From: HLUCCA09 sp965277275
Lineage (GTDB): Bacteria; Pseudomonadota; Alphaproteobacteria; Rhodobacterales; Rhodobacteraceae
Reading direction: 5' to 3'
NCBI GenBank assembly: GCA_965277275.1
Contig: CBDICG010000002.1
Span: forward strand, 62,001 to 126,000
Length of the DNA stretch: 64,000 bases
The number at the start of each line of letters is the position of its first letter. Within the stretch, counting starts at the first letter, position 1. Shown piece by piece: positions 26,641 to 34,880 of the stretch. The notes under the pieces are model-generated. The model saw only the letters and a list, made by a program, of their open reading frames with translations, made no database searches and was not told where the DNA came from. Both the position numbers and the translations under genes were made by a program.

Positions 26641-27420
26641 TCAGATCGTCGCGTTCGTCGCCCCTCCATCGGCCAGCAGGTTTTGCCCCACGATGAAGCC
26701 CGCGTGCACCGAACAGAGGAACGCACAGGCCGCTCCGAACTCGTCCGACGTGCCGTAGCGGCGCACCGGGATCGACGCCTCCCGACGCTTGCGCGCTTCG
26801 GCGCGGTCGATCCCTTCGCGGCTCGCGACGCCTGAATCGAGGCTCACGGCACGGTCTGTGTCGTGGATCCCGGGCAGCAGGTTGTTGATCGTCACGCCGT
26901 GCTGCGCCACCTGCCGCGATGTGCCCGCGACGTAGCCGGTCAGGCCGGCACGGGCGGAGTTCGACAAACCAAGCGCCGGGATCGGCGCCTTCACCGATTG
27001 CGAGGTGATGTTCACCACACGGCCCCAGCCCTTTTCGATCATGCCGGGCAGCAGCGCCTTCATCAGTGCGATCGGTGTCAGCATGTTCGCGTCAAGCGCC
27101 GCAATGAACGCGTCACGATCCCAATCCGACCAGACGCCCGGCGGTGGGCCGCCTGCATTCGTCACAAGGATGTCGACGTCCTGCGCCGCGTCGAGGACAG
27201 CCGCGCGCCCCTCCTCGGTCGTGACATCAGCGGCCACGGTCACAACCGTGACGCCATACGCCTCCCGGATCGCCGCTGCGGTGGCTTCGAGCGCCTCGGC
27301 ACCGCGTGCGTTCATGACCAGATCGCAGCCGGCTGCGGCGAGCGCTTCAGCACACCCACGCCCGAGCCCCTTCGAGGAGGCGCACACCAGCGCTTTCTTT
27401 CCTGCTATGCCCAGATCCAT
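26641..27420 (-). CDS. Short-chain dehydrogenase/reductase family protein lacking YxxxK
   Basis: 259 aa. A Rossmann-fold NAD(P)-dependent protein. The cofactor loop SSKGLGRGCA, DVDILVTNAGG and the Ser in NITSQS are present. The catalytic YxxxK is missing: the region reads LGLSNSARAGLTG, so the tyrosine is lost and Lys is replaced by Arg. The C-terminal FLCSVHAGFIVGQNLLADGG is standard for FabG-like SDRs. The start at 27420 (MDLGIAGKKALV) follows GGGAGA; the frame stays open far upstream, antisense to the Hint gene, and that extension is not real. The substrate is unknown and the chemistry may be atypical. Confidence 0.88.
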   Translation of the reverse strand: MDLGIAGKKALVCASSKGLGRGCAEALAAAGCDLVMNARGAEALEATAAAIREAYGVTVVTVAADVTTEEGRAAVLDAAQDVDILVTNAGGPPPGVWSDWDRDAFIAALDANMLTPIALMKALLPGMIEKGWGRVVNITSQSVKAPIPALGLSNSARAGLTGYVAGTSRQVAQHGVTINNLLPGIHDTDRAVSLDSGVASREGIDRAEARKRREASIPVRRYGTSDEFGAACAFLCSVHAGFIVGQNLLADGGATNATI

Positions 27421-27609
27421 ATTTCTGCATCTCCCTGCGTTCTGTTGCGCCTTGTCGCGAATGTCGCACCGTTTAGCACCGCATGAACGGGTCGGAAAGG
27501 GAGGGGAGTGGATGATCGCGGCGCGCGAAGAATTGACGGCTCCGCCCTTGAGACGGTATCGCGAAGAGCGCGAGGCGTGCGAACCAATGCCCGAAGCGGA
27601 GACCCCTTG

Positions 27610-28650
27610 ATGCGCCACGACAAAGACAGGGCGAGTTACTCTGTCCCTGTCCTGCCCGGATCGGCGCTGCGCGCCGTCGCCGGAGCCAACCTCGGCGACA
27701 CGATCGACGACCTCGATGGTTTGACGGCTGGCGACGTCTATCGGCTGAGCTCGGACGCAAAAGCGATCACCCTCGCGATCGAAGACGGCGGGCTCGACCC
27801 AGAGCGCAGCGAGACCGCGCCGATCCTGCGATCCGCCCGGCAAGGTCACCGCATTGCCGCTAGCAGCGACGCCGGCCGGCGGGGCGCGGCTGTTGCGATT
27901 GCGGCGCGGCTTACGTTCCTGGCGCCCGACGGCCATTCTGTCGATGTGATGGCGCTGACGGTCGGAGCAGACGCGCCAAGCCCCTACCTCTTCGCGCTTG
28001 GCCCGCTCCAAGCCGGAATGGACTACACGCTGGCCGGCGCGATCGATCCCGACGATCTGCCTGACGATGCGCTGCGATTGGCCGATGTTGCCCCGTTCGG
28101 TTTTGCCAGCGGCACGCGCATCACGATGGCCGACGGCTCGCAATGCCCGGTCGAACGCCTCACCGAGGGCGATTGCGTGCTGACGCGCGACAACGGCGCC
28201 CAGCCGCTGCGCTCCGTTCTGACGCAAACGATGCGGGCGCTCGGCCCGAACGCGCCCGTGGTGGTGACGGCCGAAACGCTGGGCAATCCGGGAGATCTGA
28301 TCCTGAGCCCGCACCAGCGGATCCTTGTCTACCAGCGGGGCGATGACCGGTTGACCGAGACCGCAGAGATGCTCGTTCGCGCCTCGGACCTCGTCGATGA
28401 CGTGCACATCTTCGTGCGGGACGGCGGTTTCGTCGAGTACGTGACGCTGGTGCTCGAAAACCATGAGATGCTCTACGCGGAGTGCGTCAACGTCGAGAGC
28501 CTCGAGGTCGGTGCCGCGACGCGCCATCGCCTGAAAGCCGACCATGCCCGCGCCGTCGAGCAGGTCTCGCATGCTCCGCACTACGGGACCGAGGCGGGCC
28601 GTGACCTTGCCGCAGCCGCACGTGCACGGCTGCTGCGGCCGAAACCCTGA
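27610..28650 (+). CDS. Hint (Hedgehog/intein) domain protein
   Basis: 346 aa. The C-terminal half is a Hint-type domain: FASGTRITMADGSQCPVERL, EGDCVLTRDNGAQPLR, LILSPHQRILVY and YVTLVLENHEMLYAE. The N-terminal ~150 residues are a beta-rich region with Asp/Ala repeats, no signal peptide, of unknown role. In autoprocessing Hint domains the block begins with a nucleophilic Cys (CFTPGT-like); here the position is Gly (GFASGT), so self-cleavage is doubtful. Such proteins in Rhodobacterales are often secreted or surface-related. The start at 27610 follows GCGGAGA. It diverges from the SDR gene. Confidence 0.8.
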   Translation: MRHDKDRASYSVPVLPGSALRAVAGANLGDTIDDLDGLTAGDVYRLSSDAKAITLAIEDGGLDPERSETAPILRSARQGHRIAASSDAGRRGAAVAIAARLTFLAPDGHSVDVMALTVGADAPSPYLFALGPLQAGMDYTLAGAIDPDDLPDDALRLADVAPFGFASGTRITMADGSQCPVERLTEGDCVLTRDNGAQPLRSVLTQTMRALGPNAPVVVTAETLGNPGDLILSPHQRILVYQRGDDRLTETAEMLVRASDLVDDVHIFVRDGGFVEYVTLVLENHEMLYAECVNVESLEVGAATRHRLKADHARAVEQVSHAPHYGTEAGRDLAAAARARLLRPKP

Positions 28651-28788
28651 CCGGAGGCCGTCCGCCAGCGCGAACCGTGCCGCAGGGAGCATGCTTGCGG
28701 GGCCGGCAGACGACGGGTGGCAAAGGCACAATCGAGCGCGCTCCACTACGGGCGCTCACCCGGACCCGCGCCAATGCCCGCGCGCATG

Positions 28789-28813
28789 AAAAAGGCCGCC
28801 CCATCGGGCGGCC
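28789..28813 (-). terminator. Rho-independent terminator of carD
   Basis: On the minus strand an 8-bp stem (GGCCGCCC / GGGCGGCC, 4-base loop) is followed by TTTTT, about 80 bases after the carD stop. The four-copy tandem repeat lies between the stop codon and this hairpin. Confidence 0.85.
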
Positions 28814-28817
28814 CCTC

Positions 28818-28885
28818 ATTGCCGGGCTGACTTGATTGCCGGGCTGACTTGATTGCCGGGCTGACTTGATTGCCGGGCTGACTGG
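28818..28885. repeat. Four tandem copies of a 17-bp unit
   Basis: The unit ATTGCCGGGCTGACTTG occurs three times exactly and a fourth time with one change (ACTGG end), head to tail at 28818, 28835, 28852 and 28869. It fills the 3' untranslated region of carD, right after its stop codon and before its terminator. Copy number is likely to vary between strains. Confidence 0.95.
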
Positions 28886-28889
28886 CGGA

Positions 28890-29402
28890 TCAGGCGGCAG
28901 CGCGCGCGACAAGTACCTCGTCGATGCGGGCTTGCGCGTCCGGCTCTTCGGTTCCGGAGACAGCGGCCACTTCACGCGTCAGACGGTCGAGAGCGGCTTC
29001 GTAAAGCTGACGCTCCGAGTAGCTCTGCTCGCGTTGGTCGTCCGTGCGGTGCAGATCGCGCACCACTTCGGCAATGGCGATCAGATCGCCCGAGTTGATC
29101 TTCTGCTCGTATTCCTGCGCCCGGCGCGACCACATGGCCCGCTTCACCTTGGCCTTGCCCTTGAGCGTCGTCATCGCTTTGGACACCACGTCCGGCGAAG
29201 ACAGGCTCCGCATACCGACTTCGGTCGCTTTGTGCGTCGGCACCCGCAACGTCATCTTGTCCTTGTCGAAGTTGATCACGAAAAGTTCCAGCGAGATGCC
29301 GGCGATTTCCTGTTCCTCGATCGAGATGATCTGGCCAACCCCGTGGGCTGGATACACGACATAGTCGTTGGGGCGGAAGTCGAGCTTCTTGTTTTTGGTC
29401 AT
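28890..29402 (-). CDS. carD: CarD family transcriptional regulator
   Basis: 170 aa. CarD binds the RNA polymerase beta subunit and promoter DNA to stabilise open complexes, especially at rRNA promoters. The N-terminal RNAP-interaction domain (DYVVYPAHGVGQIISIEEQEIAG, ELFVINFDKDKMTLRVP) and the helical DNA-binding C-terminal part (VVRDLHRTDDQREQSYSERQLYEAA) match the alphaproteobacterial form. It is the last of a minus-strand run (helicase, HslR-like, ferredoxin, carD), separated from fdxA by 254 bases, so it may have its own promoter. An intrinsic terminator follows. Confidence 0.95.
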   Translation of the reverse strand: MTKNKKLDFRPNDYVVYPAHGVGQIISIEEQEIAGISLELFVINFDKDKMTLRVPTHKATEVGMRSLSSPDVVSKAMTTLKGKAKVKRAMWSRRAQEYEQKINSGDLIAIAEVVRDLHRTDDQREQSYSERQLYEAALDRLTREVAAVSGTEEPDAQARIDEVLVARAAA

Positions 29403-29590
29403 GCGTTATCCTCAAAGGCCCTGTTATCAAGCCGCAAAAACCGCACCCGGAAGCGATTGCTTTCGGAGCGGCTTTCGGTAGCGGGCGGGAAATCAGCCGT
29501 CGGGCGGATCTGCGGCCCTGATCGGCAGCGTCAGGTCATCTTCACCATAGCGCGATACACATAGCACAAATGGCACGCGATTCCTAGGCC

Positions 29591-29616
29591 ACAGCAAAAA
29601 GGCCGCCCCGAGGGAC
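29591..29616 (-). terminator. Possible weak terminator of fdxA
   Basis: Minus-strand GCGTCCC-TCG-GGGCGGC pairs at 5 of 7 positions and runs into CCTTTTT, 40 bases after the fdxA stop. The GGCCTTTTT end also occurs in the carD terminator. Confidence 0.4.
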
Positions 29617-29656
29617 GCTACGGAACGGTCTCGCGGGGGAAAACCGGCGGCCGGTT

Positions 29657-29992
29657 TCAGCCGCCTTCGCCCGCCGTTTCCGAGAAAAGATCCATCTTGC
29701 CGGGCTTGCCGTCGTTGTCGTCGGCCTCGGGCAGAGGGTCTTTCTTGGTGATGATGACCGGCCACATCTCGGAGTACTTGCGATTGAACTCCACCCATTG
29801 CTCCATCTCCGGCTCGGTGTCCGGGCGGATCGCATCGGCAGGGCATTCCGGCTCGCAGACGCCGCAGTCGATGCATTCATCCGGGTGGATCACCAGCATG
29901 TTTTCGCCCTCGTAGAAGCAATCCACAGGGCAAACCTCGACACAATCCGTGTACTTGCAGGCAATGCAGTTTTCCGTGACGATATAGGTCAT
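29657..29992 (-). CDS. fdxA: Ferredoxin FdxA, 7Fe type
   Basis: 111 aa. A small soluble electron carrier. The first cluster motif (CIACKYTDCVEVCP) has the 3Fe-4S/4Fe-4S arrangement of bacterial 7Fe ferredoxins, and the second (CIDCGVCEPECP) completes a 4Fe-4S site. The long C-terminal tail (EQWVEFNRKYSEMWPVIITK) is typical of the ~110-residue FdxA of alphaproteobacteria. It lies 62 bases downstream of the HslR-like gene, probably in one transcript with the helicase. The redox partner is not shown by context. Confidence 0.96.
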   Translation of the reverse strand: MTYIVTENCIACKYTDCVEVCPVDCFYEGENMLVIHPDECIDCGVCEPECPADAIRPDTEPEMEQWVEFNRKYSEMWPVIITKKDPLPEADDNDGKPGKMDLFSETAGEGG

Positions 29993-30054
29993 TCAACGCT
30001 CCGACAGACGTTCCTCAGCTATGACAGCGAGGGCGTAGCTGCAACTGATCCAAA

Positions 30055-30498
30055 TCAGAAATCTGACAGATTGCGACGGTTTTTCTTGGTCGGTCGCGGC
30101 CCTTTGCGCTGACCGGGGCGAACTTCAGGCGCATTGGTACGCTCCGCGACCTCGGTGGACGGCTGTCTGGGCTCCACCGGGGCGAGATCCTCATAGCAGC
30201 TTTGCGCCTCCGGAGCCGGGCCGCGCCGCACCGGAAGAGCCAGAATGCGGATCACTCGCACGTCCCCGGCCTGGGTGAAGGTGAGTGTGTTTCCGCAACT
30301 CACCGCACGCGACGGCTTCGAGACCCGCACAGAATCGACCCGCACCTTGCCTTCCGACACGACCCTGGACGCGAGGTTACGGGTCTTGAAGAAGCGCGCG
30401 TACCAGAGCCACTTGTCCAGCCGTTCGCTCCCCTCGCGCCGGGGCGCATGCGGGCTGTCGGGGTCAATGACCGACGGCGCCCCGTCCCCGTGCGGCAA
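30055..30498 (-). CDS. S4-domain RNA-binding protein, HslR (Hsp15)-like
   Basis: 147 aa. The S4 RNA-binding domain occupies residues ~25-85 (ERLDKWLWYARFFKTRNLASRVVSEGKVRVD). Hsp15 in E. coli binds stalled 50S subunits carrying nascent chains. The C-terminal ~50 residues are basic (GQRKGPRPTKKNRRN). It starts 11 bases after the helicase stop, so the two RNA-related genes are coupled. The longer C-tail differs from E. coli Hsp15. Confidence 0.88.
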   Translation of the reverse strand: MPHGDGAPSVIDPDSPHAPRREGSERLDKWLWYARFFKTRNLASRVVSEGKVRVDSVRVSKPSRAVSCGNTLTFTQAGDVRVIRILALPVRRGPAPEAQSCYEDLAPVEPRQPSTEVAERTNAPEVRPGQRKGPRPTKKNRRNLSDF

Positions 30499-30509
30499 GG
30501 ACGGCCCGG

Positions 30510-33500
30510 TCAGGACTTGTCCCGCAGGCCCATGAGGGCGGCCGCAAAGGGATTGTCCGGGTCGATTTCCTTCTCACGCTTCTTGGGTGGGCGCGCCTCG
30601 TAGGTCTTGGCGCCACTGTCTCGACCTCCCGGCTTTGGCCCGCGACCCTTGCCACCGCCCTGCCGTTGCTTACCGCCTTTTCCGGCCTTGGCAGGCCGTT
30701 TGCCCTGCCCGGGCTCGCGATCGGCCACGGCATCGTTGCCGGAGTTGGCAGTGCCTCTGCCGCGACGAGGCCCGCCTCCGCCCTGACGACGTGGCGCCCA
30801 TGTGAAGGTGTAGAACACTTCCGTCTCAGGGGCCTCTGCAGTCGCGCTCGCTGCCTCGTCGTCCTTGCCCTCGGAGGGCGCTCCGTCGCTCGTGTCAGCC
30901 TCTGCGCCTGACTCTGCGCCTGACTCTTCGCCCGAAGCTGCGCCAGTGTCTGCTGATACGGCGCCAGTGTCCTCCGAGGCCACAGGGGCATCGGACTGAG
31001 GCAGGTCGTTGCCTGCCGTCGCGCGCTCAGGCGCCGATGCATCCAACGACGCCGCCTCGCTATCCAGCGGAAGCATGGTTGCCTGATCAGGGTCTTTCAC
31101 CGGCGTCGGGTCGTTCTGTTGCGTCGTTTCTGCCGACGCGTCCGCAGGGGCTGCATCTTCAGGTGCCGCCGCTGGCTCAACCGAGGCCTCTGCCGCTCCA
31201 GCGCCATCTTCAAGCGCAGGCTCGGCAACGTCTGCGGGTGCCGCGCCCCTGACTGCGGGCTCGGCGCTGTCCGCAGGTGCGGCCTCGTCTGCGGGCTTGG
31301 CGCTCTCTGCCGGCTTGGCCGCCGCGATCTTGACCTTGGGACGCTCGCCACGCTCAGCCTTGTACCCGAGCCCCTGCATCAGGTCGGCGAATTGCTCCAG
31401 CGTCATGCCCGTGATCGAGAGCATGTCCGCTTTCGCCTCAAAGCCGGCGCGCGTGTCCTCGGCGCGGATCTGGTCCGCCAGCCGTTCGAGCATGTCGATC
31501 CGGATCGCACGCGCTCCGGCGGCCCGATAGCCCGACATCGCATCGTAGCCCGCCGGAGCGCCTTCTGGTGTGGGCACGGTGACAAGGCCCGGTGGCGGGC
31601 TTTCCGGGAACTCGTCGAGACCGGACCACAAAGACCAGAGCACAAGGCGCAACCGGGTCGGCGCGGGCTTCAAGAGCAAGGGCAGGAATATCGTGAATTG
31701 CCCAAACCGGACGCCATGCTTGCGCAAGAGCCCCCTGTCCGCCTGCTCGAGCGCCTTCACATCAGCGGACACCTGACCGGCACGCGGCAATACGCCCATC
31801 GCCTCGACCATCTGGAAGGCAAAGCCACGGGCGAGCCCGGTCAACGCCTCGTCCTTGCCCATCGCAAGAAGCGGCTCAAAGAGCGTCGCAACCTTGCGGT
31901 CGACGAAATGCTGTAGCCTGCGCTGCACCTTTTCGGCCACATCGGCACCAGCCTCATCGTCCACGAAGGCGACGGGCACAGGGCGCAACGCTTCCGCTCC
32001 CTTGGTCAACCGCCCGACCGCATGCGTGCCCCACATCAGGCCACCTTGCTCGGTAAAGTCGATCTCTGTGTCCGGCGCATTGTAGAAGCGGTCCGCCATA
32101 AGGTGGAACTGCGGCTTCAATGCCGCGACCGCCGCCTGCCGCAAAGTCTTGGCCTCGTCGCCGGTCGCAGCCTTGTCGAGGGTAAACCGAAACCCTTCGA
32201 GTCGGCCCACGAATTGGCCCTCAACCGTCACTTCGCCCTTTTCCGTCACCTCCGCCACGAGGCTCTCCTTCTGTTTCAGCCGCCGCAACAGCACGCTGGT
32301 GCGCCGGTCGACAAATCTCTGTGTGAGCGCCTGGTGGAGCGCATCGGACAGGCGGTCTTCTACCGAACGGGTCGCCTCGCGCCAATGTCTTTCGTCATCG
32401 AGCCAACCGGGACGCTGCGCGACATAGGTCCATGTGCGGATATACGCCAGTCGTTTCGACAAAGCATCGATGTCGCCATCGGTCCGATCGATACGTTTGA
32501 TCTGCCGCGCCATCCAGTCGTCCGGCACCCGGCCGACATCGCGCAAAAAGCCGAAGAGCCGCTCCACGAGACCAGCGTGCTCGGCGTGACTGATGCCGCG
32601 AAAGTCCGGAATACAACAGACATCCCAGAGAAGCTGCACGTCACGCGGATGGGTGACGCGCGCGCGCACCTCGGCGCTTTCGCTCAGCGACTTGAGCGCC
32701 GAGAGATCGTCCGCCTCGCGCGCCCGCACGAGCCGGTCGTCGGGCGGGGTGAGTTCGAGAGAGGCGATCAGCCGGTCGATGGAGCCAAAATCCAGCGCCG
32801 CGTTGCGCCATAGCAGCTTCTGGATCGGGGTGAAGCGATGCTCCGTGATGGCCTCGACGACCTCGTCTTCAAGAGCGGGCGCCTCTCCGGTGACACCAAA
32901 AGTGCCGTCCGTCTTGTAGCGCCCCGCCCGCCCGGCGATCTGGGCGAGTTCGTTGGGCGCGAGAGTGCGCATGCGCCGCCCGTCGTACTTGCGCAGCCCG
33001 GAGAAGGCGACATGCCGGACGTCGAGGTTCAGCCCCATACCGATGGCGTCGGTGGCAACAAGATAGTCCACGTCACCATTCTGATAGAGATCGACCTGGG
33101 CGTTGCGCGTCCGCGGGCTGAGCGCCCCCATGACGACAGCGCATCCCCCTTTCTGGCGTCGGATCAGCTCAGCAATGGCGTAAACATTCTCCACCGAGAA
33201 CCCGACGACGGCCGAGCGCGGTGGCATCCGGCTGATCTTCTTGGAGCCCGCGTAGCTGAGCGTCGAATACCGTTCCCGCCGCAAGACCTGCAGGCCCGGG
33301 ATCTCGGCCGCCAGTACCCCACGCATCGTGTCGGCGCCCAGAAACAGCGTTTCGTGCTGGCCGCGTGCACGCAGCAAACGGTCTGTAAACACATGACCCC
33401 GCTCGGGATCCGTGCAGAGCTGTATTTCGTCTACGGCGAGGAAATCCGTGCCCATGCCCGTCGGCATGGCCTCGGTCGTGCAGACCCAGTAGCGGGCTTG

Positions 33501-33707
33501 CGCGGGAACAATGCGCTCCTCGCCGGTGACCAGTGCAACGGCATTTGGTCCGCGCAATCCGACGATGCGGTCGTAGACTTCGCGCGCGAGCAACCTGAGG
33601 GGCAATCCGATGACGCCGGTGCGATAGGCGAGCATGCGCTCGACCGCGTAATGCGTCTTGCCCGTATTGGTCGGGCCGAGAACGGCAGAGACGTTGGCCT
33701 GGCGCAT
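30510..33707 (-). CDS. Suv3-like DExH RNA helicase with disordered acidic and basic tail
   Basis: 1065 aa. Motif I GPTNTGKTH, motif II DEIQ (AVDEIQLC), DAIGMGLNLDVRHVAF and motif VI QIAGRAGR identify the Suv3/mitochondrial-degradosome-like helicase family, common in Rhodobacterales. The helicase core covers residues ~1-400 and a helical region extends to ~770. Residues ~800-970 are Ala/Glu/Asp/Ser-rich low-complexity sequence, and the last ~80 are basic and Gly-rich, fitting RNA binding. I start at 33707 (MRQANVSAVLGPTNTGKT), where GAAGGA lies upstream, rather than 19 codons earlier. It probably unwinds RNA in decay or rRNA processing; no nuclease gene adjoins. Confidence 0.88.
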   Translation of the reverse strand: MRQANVSAVLGPTNTGKTHYAVERMLAYRTGVIGLPLRLLAREVYDRIVGLRGPNAVALVTGEERIVPAQARYWVCTTEAMPTGMGTDFLAVDEIQLCTDPERGHVFTDRLLRARGQHETLFLGADTMRGVLAAEIPGLQVLRRERYSTLSYAGSKKISRMPPRSAVVGFSVENVYAIAELIRRQKGGCAVVMGALSPRTRNAQVDLYQNGDVDYLVATDAIGMGLNLDVRHVAFSGLRKYDGRRMRTLAPNELAQIAGRAGRYKTDGTFGVTGEAPALEDEVVEAITEHRFTPIQKLLWRNAALDFGSIDRLIASLELTPPDDRLVRAREADDLSALKSLSESAEVRARVTHPRDVQLLWDVCCIPDFRGISHAEHAGLVERLFGFLRDVGRVPDDWMARQIKRIDRTDGDIDALSKRLAYIRTWTYVAQRPGWLDDERHWREATRSVEDRLSDALHQALTQRFVDRRTSVLLRRLKQKESLVAEVTEKGEVTVEGQFVGRLEGFRFTLDKAATGDEAKTLRQAAVAALKPQFHLMADRFYNAPDTEIDFTEQGGLMWGTHAVGRLTKGAEALRPVPVAFVDDEAGADVAEKVQRRLQHFVDRKVATLFEPLLAMGKDEALTGLARGFAFQMVEAMGVLPRAGQVSADVKALEQADRGLLRKHGVRFGQFTIFLPLLLKPAPTRLRLVLWSLWSGLDEFPESPPPGLVTVPTPEGAPAGYDAMSGYRAAGARAIRIDMLERLADQIRAEDTRAGFEAKADMLSITGMTLEQFADLMQGLGYKAERGERPKVKIAAAKPAESAKPADEAAPADSAEPAVRGAAPADVAEPALEDGAGAAEASVEPAAAPEDAAPADASAETTQQNDPTPVKDPDQATMLPLDSEAASLDASAPERATAGNDLPQSDAPVASEDTGAVSADTGAASGEESGAESGAEADTSDGAPSEGKDDEAASATAEAPETEVFYTFTWAPRRQGGGGPRRGRGTANSGNDAVADREPGQGKRPAKAGKGGKQRQGGGKGRGPKPGGRDSGAKTYEARPPKKREKEIDPDNPFAAALMGLRDKS

Positions 33708-33776
33708 GGCGCGTCCTTCGTGGTGGGCCAAGAGCGGACTAGCTGCGTTATCGAAAGTCGGCAACCCGGTCGCTAC

Positions 33777-33827
33777 GCAAAAGACTTGACCAAGTCTTTT
33801 GCCAAAACTCTTGCTTCAAGAGTTTTG
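33777..33827. terminator. Two tandem, related hairpins after the TPR gene
   Basis: Hairpin A (33777-33802) pairs GCAAAAGACTT with AAGTCTTTTGC. Hairpin B (33803-33827) pairs CAAAACTCTT with AAGAGTTTTG. They abut directly and look like diverged duplicates. On the minus strand they follow the TPR gene stop by 15 bases, so they probably end its transcript and insulate the helicase gene. Confidence 0.7.
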
Positions 33828-33841
33828 CGGGCGCGCTCCGA

Positions 33842-34432
33842 TCAAAGCGCTTCTCCCTCGAGCCGTCCGGAGAGGTCTTCGATCCCTTCGATCACATTCG
33901 GCCGGTGCGGGTGGAACTCCTGGATCTGGCGCAACACCGAAAGGGCTTCCTCTTCCCGGTCGAGTTCTCGCAGGATCGTGGCGAGACCGATCATCGCTCC
34001 GAAGTGTCGGGGTTCCAGCGCCAGTGCGCGTGAGATGTCGTCGAGCGCAAGCCCGTAGCGGTCGAGCCGGAACCATGTCGTGGCGCGCGTATTCCAACCT
34101 TCCGCAAAATCCGGAGCGTGGTCCGTCAGTGCCGAAAGGTGCTCCAGCGCCGTCTCGAAATCGCCATCGGAGAGCGCGTCGCGCCCCCGCTGCAACAGCA
34201 AATCCATGGCGGGAGACCCGGACTTCGCCCACTCGCGTGCAATCGAATCCTCGATCTGCTCCCAGCCGGGCTGGTCGGGTTTTGCGAGCTCTTCGAAGAG
34301 CCGGTCCACTTCGGACGTGTCGGGGCTGCTCTGCGCGGCCGACGAAGACGCACCGAGCGGACAGACCGCGAGGGTCACGGCCACAAGAACCGCCGTTGCG
34401 GCACTTGTGCCAAAGGATGTGTTCTGCCTCAT
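33842..34432 (-). CDS. Exported tetratricopeptide-repeat protein
   Basis: 196 aa. A signal peptide (AATAVLVAVTLAVCPLGA, cleavage near SSAAQ) directs it to the periplasm. Three TPR units follow from residue ~85: GRDALSDGDFETALEHLSAL, DFAEGWNTRATTWFRLDRYG and HFGAMIGLATILRELDREEE. TPRs mediate protein contacts. I start at 34432 to place the signal peptide at the N-terminus; a TTG 15 codons upstream is possible, and neither has a good ribosome site. It diverges from the SCP2 gene. Its partner is unknown. Confidence 0.82.
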   Translation of the reverse strand: MRQNTSFGTSAATAVLVAVTLAVCPLGASSSAAQSSPDTSEVDRLFEELAKPDQPGWEQIEDSIAREWAKSGSPAMDLLLQRGRDALSDGDFETALEHLSALTDHAPDFAEGWNTRATTWFRLDRYGLALDDISRALALEPRHFGAMIGLATILRELDREEEALSVLRQIQEFHPHRPNVIEGIEDLSGRLEGEAL

Positions 34433-34572
34433 GACAAGGAGTGTAGCATCCTGTACCACCCTGCCAAGGTCGGCCAACGCACGATCCGGAGAGCTTGAAG
34501 GCCTTCGGGCCGCGGATGGCAGGCACAGGATCGGAACGTCCCCGAAGGCTTCGGGAAAGAACAGGAGCGTAC

Positions 34573-34863
34573 ATGTCCGAAACGATTGACCAGGCCGTCG
34601 CAGCGCTGCAGGCGAAATTCAACGGTGCCGAGATTGGCGGAACGGCGAAGTTCTCCATCACCGGCGAAGGCGCGATCATGCTGGACGACACCGGGATCCG
34701 CGCCGGCGACGAGGAAGCGGACGTGACCCTCACCGCAGATGTCGACACCTTCCGCGCGATCCTCGATGGCGAGACCAACCCCACCGCCGCCTTCATGACG
34801 GGCAAGCTCTCCGTCGACGGGGATATGGGGCTTGCCATGAAGCTTGGCACTGTCCTGGGCTAG
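34573..34863 (+). CDS. SCP2 sterol-carrier domain protein
   Basis: 96 aa, a single SCP2 lipid-binding domain (residues ~5-95) with ADVTLTADVDTFRAILDGETNPTAAFMTGKLSVDGDMGLAMKL, the family hallmark. Such proteins bind lipids or acyl chains in a hydrophobic tunnel. GGAG precedes the ATG at 34573; a longer frame upstream is spurious. A lysophospholipase-like hydrolase gene follows after 17 bases, suggesting a lipid-related pair. Confidence 0.9.
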   Translation: MSETIDQAVAALQAKFNGAEIGGTAKFSITGEGAIMLDDTGIRAGDEEADVTLTADVDTFRAILDGETNPTAAFMTGKLSVDGDMGLAMKLGTVLG

Positions 34864-34880
34864 CCCGCACCGCACCCGGA

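Noticed and set aside
27421..28746. Long upstream extension of the SDR frame
   Set aside because: It is antisense to the Hint gene; a proper ribosome site and the SDR N-terminus lie at 27420.
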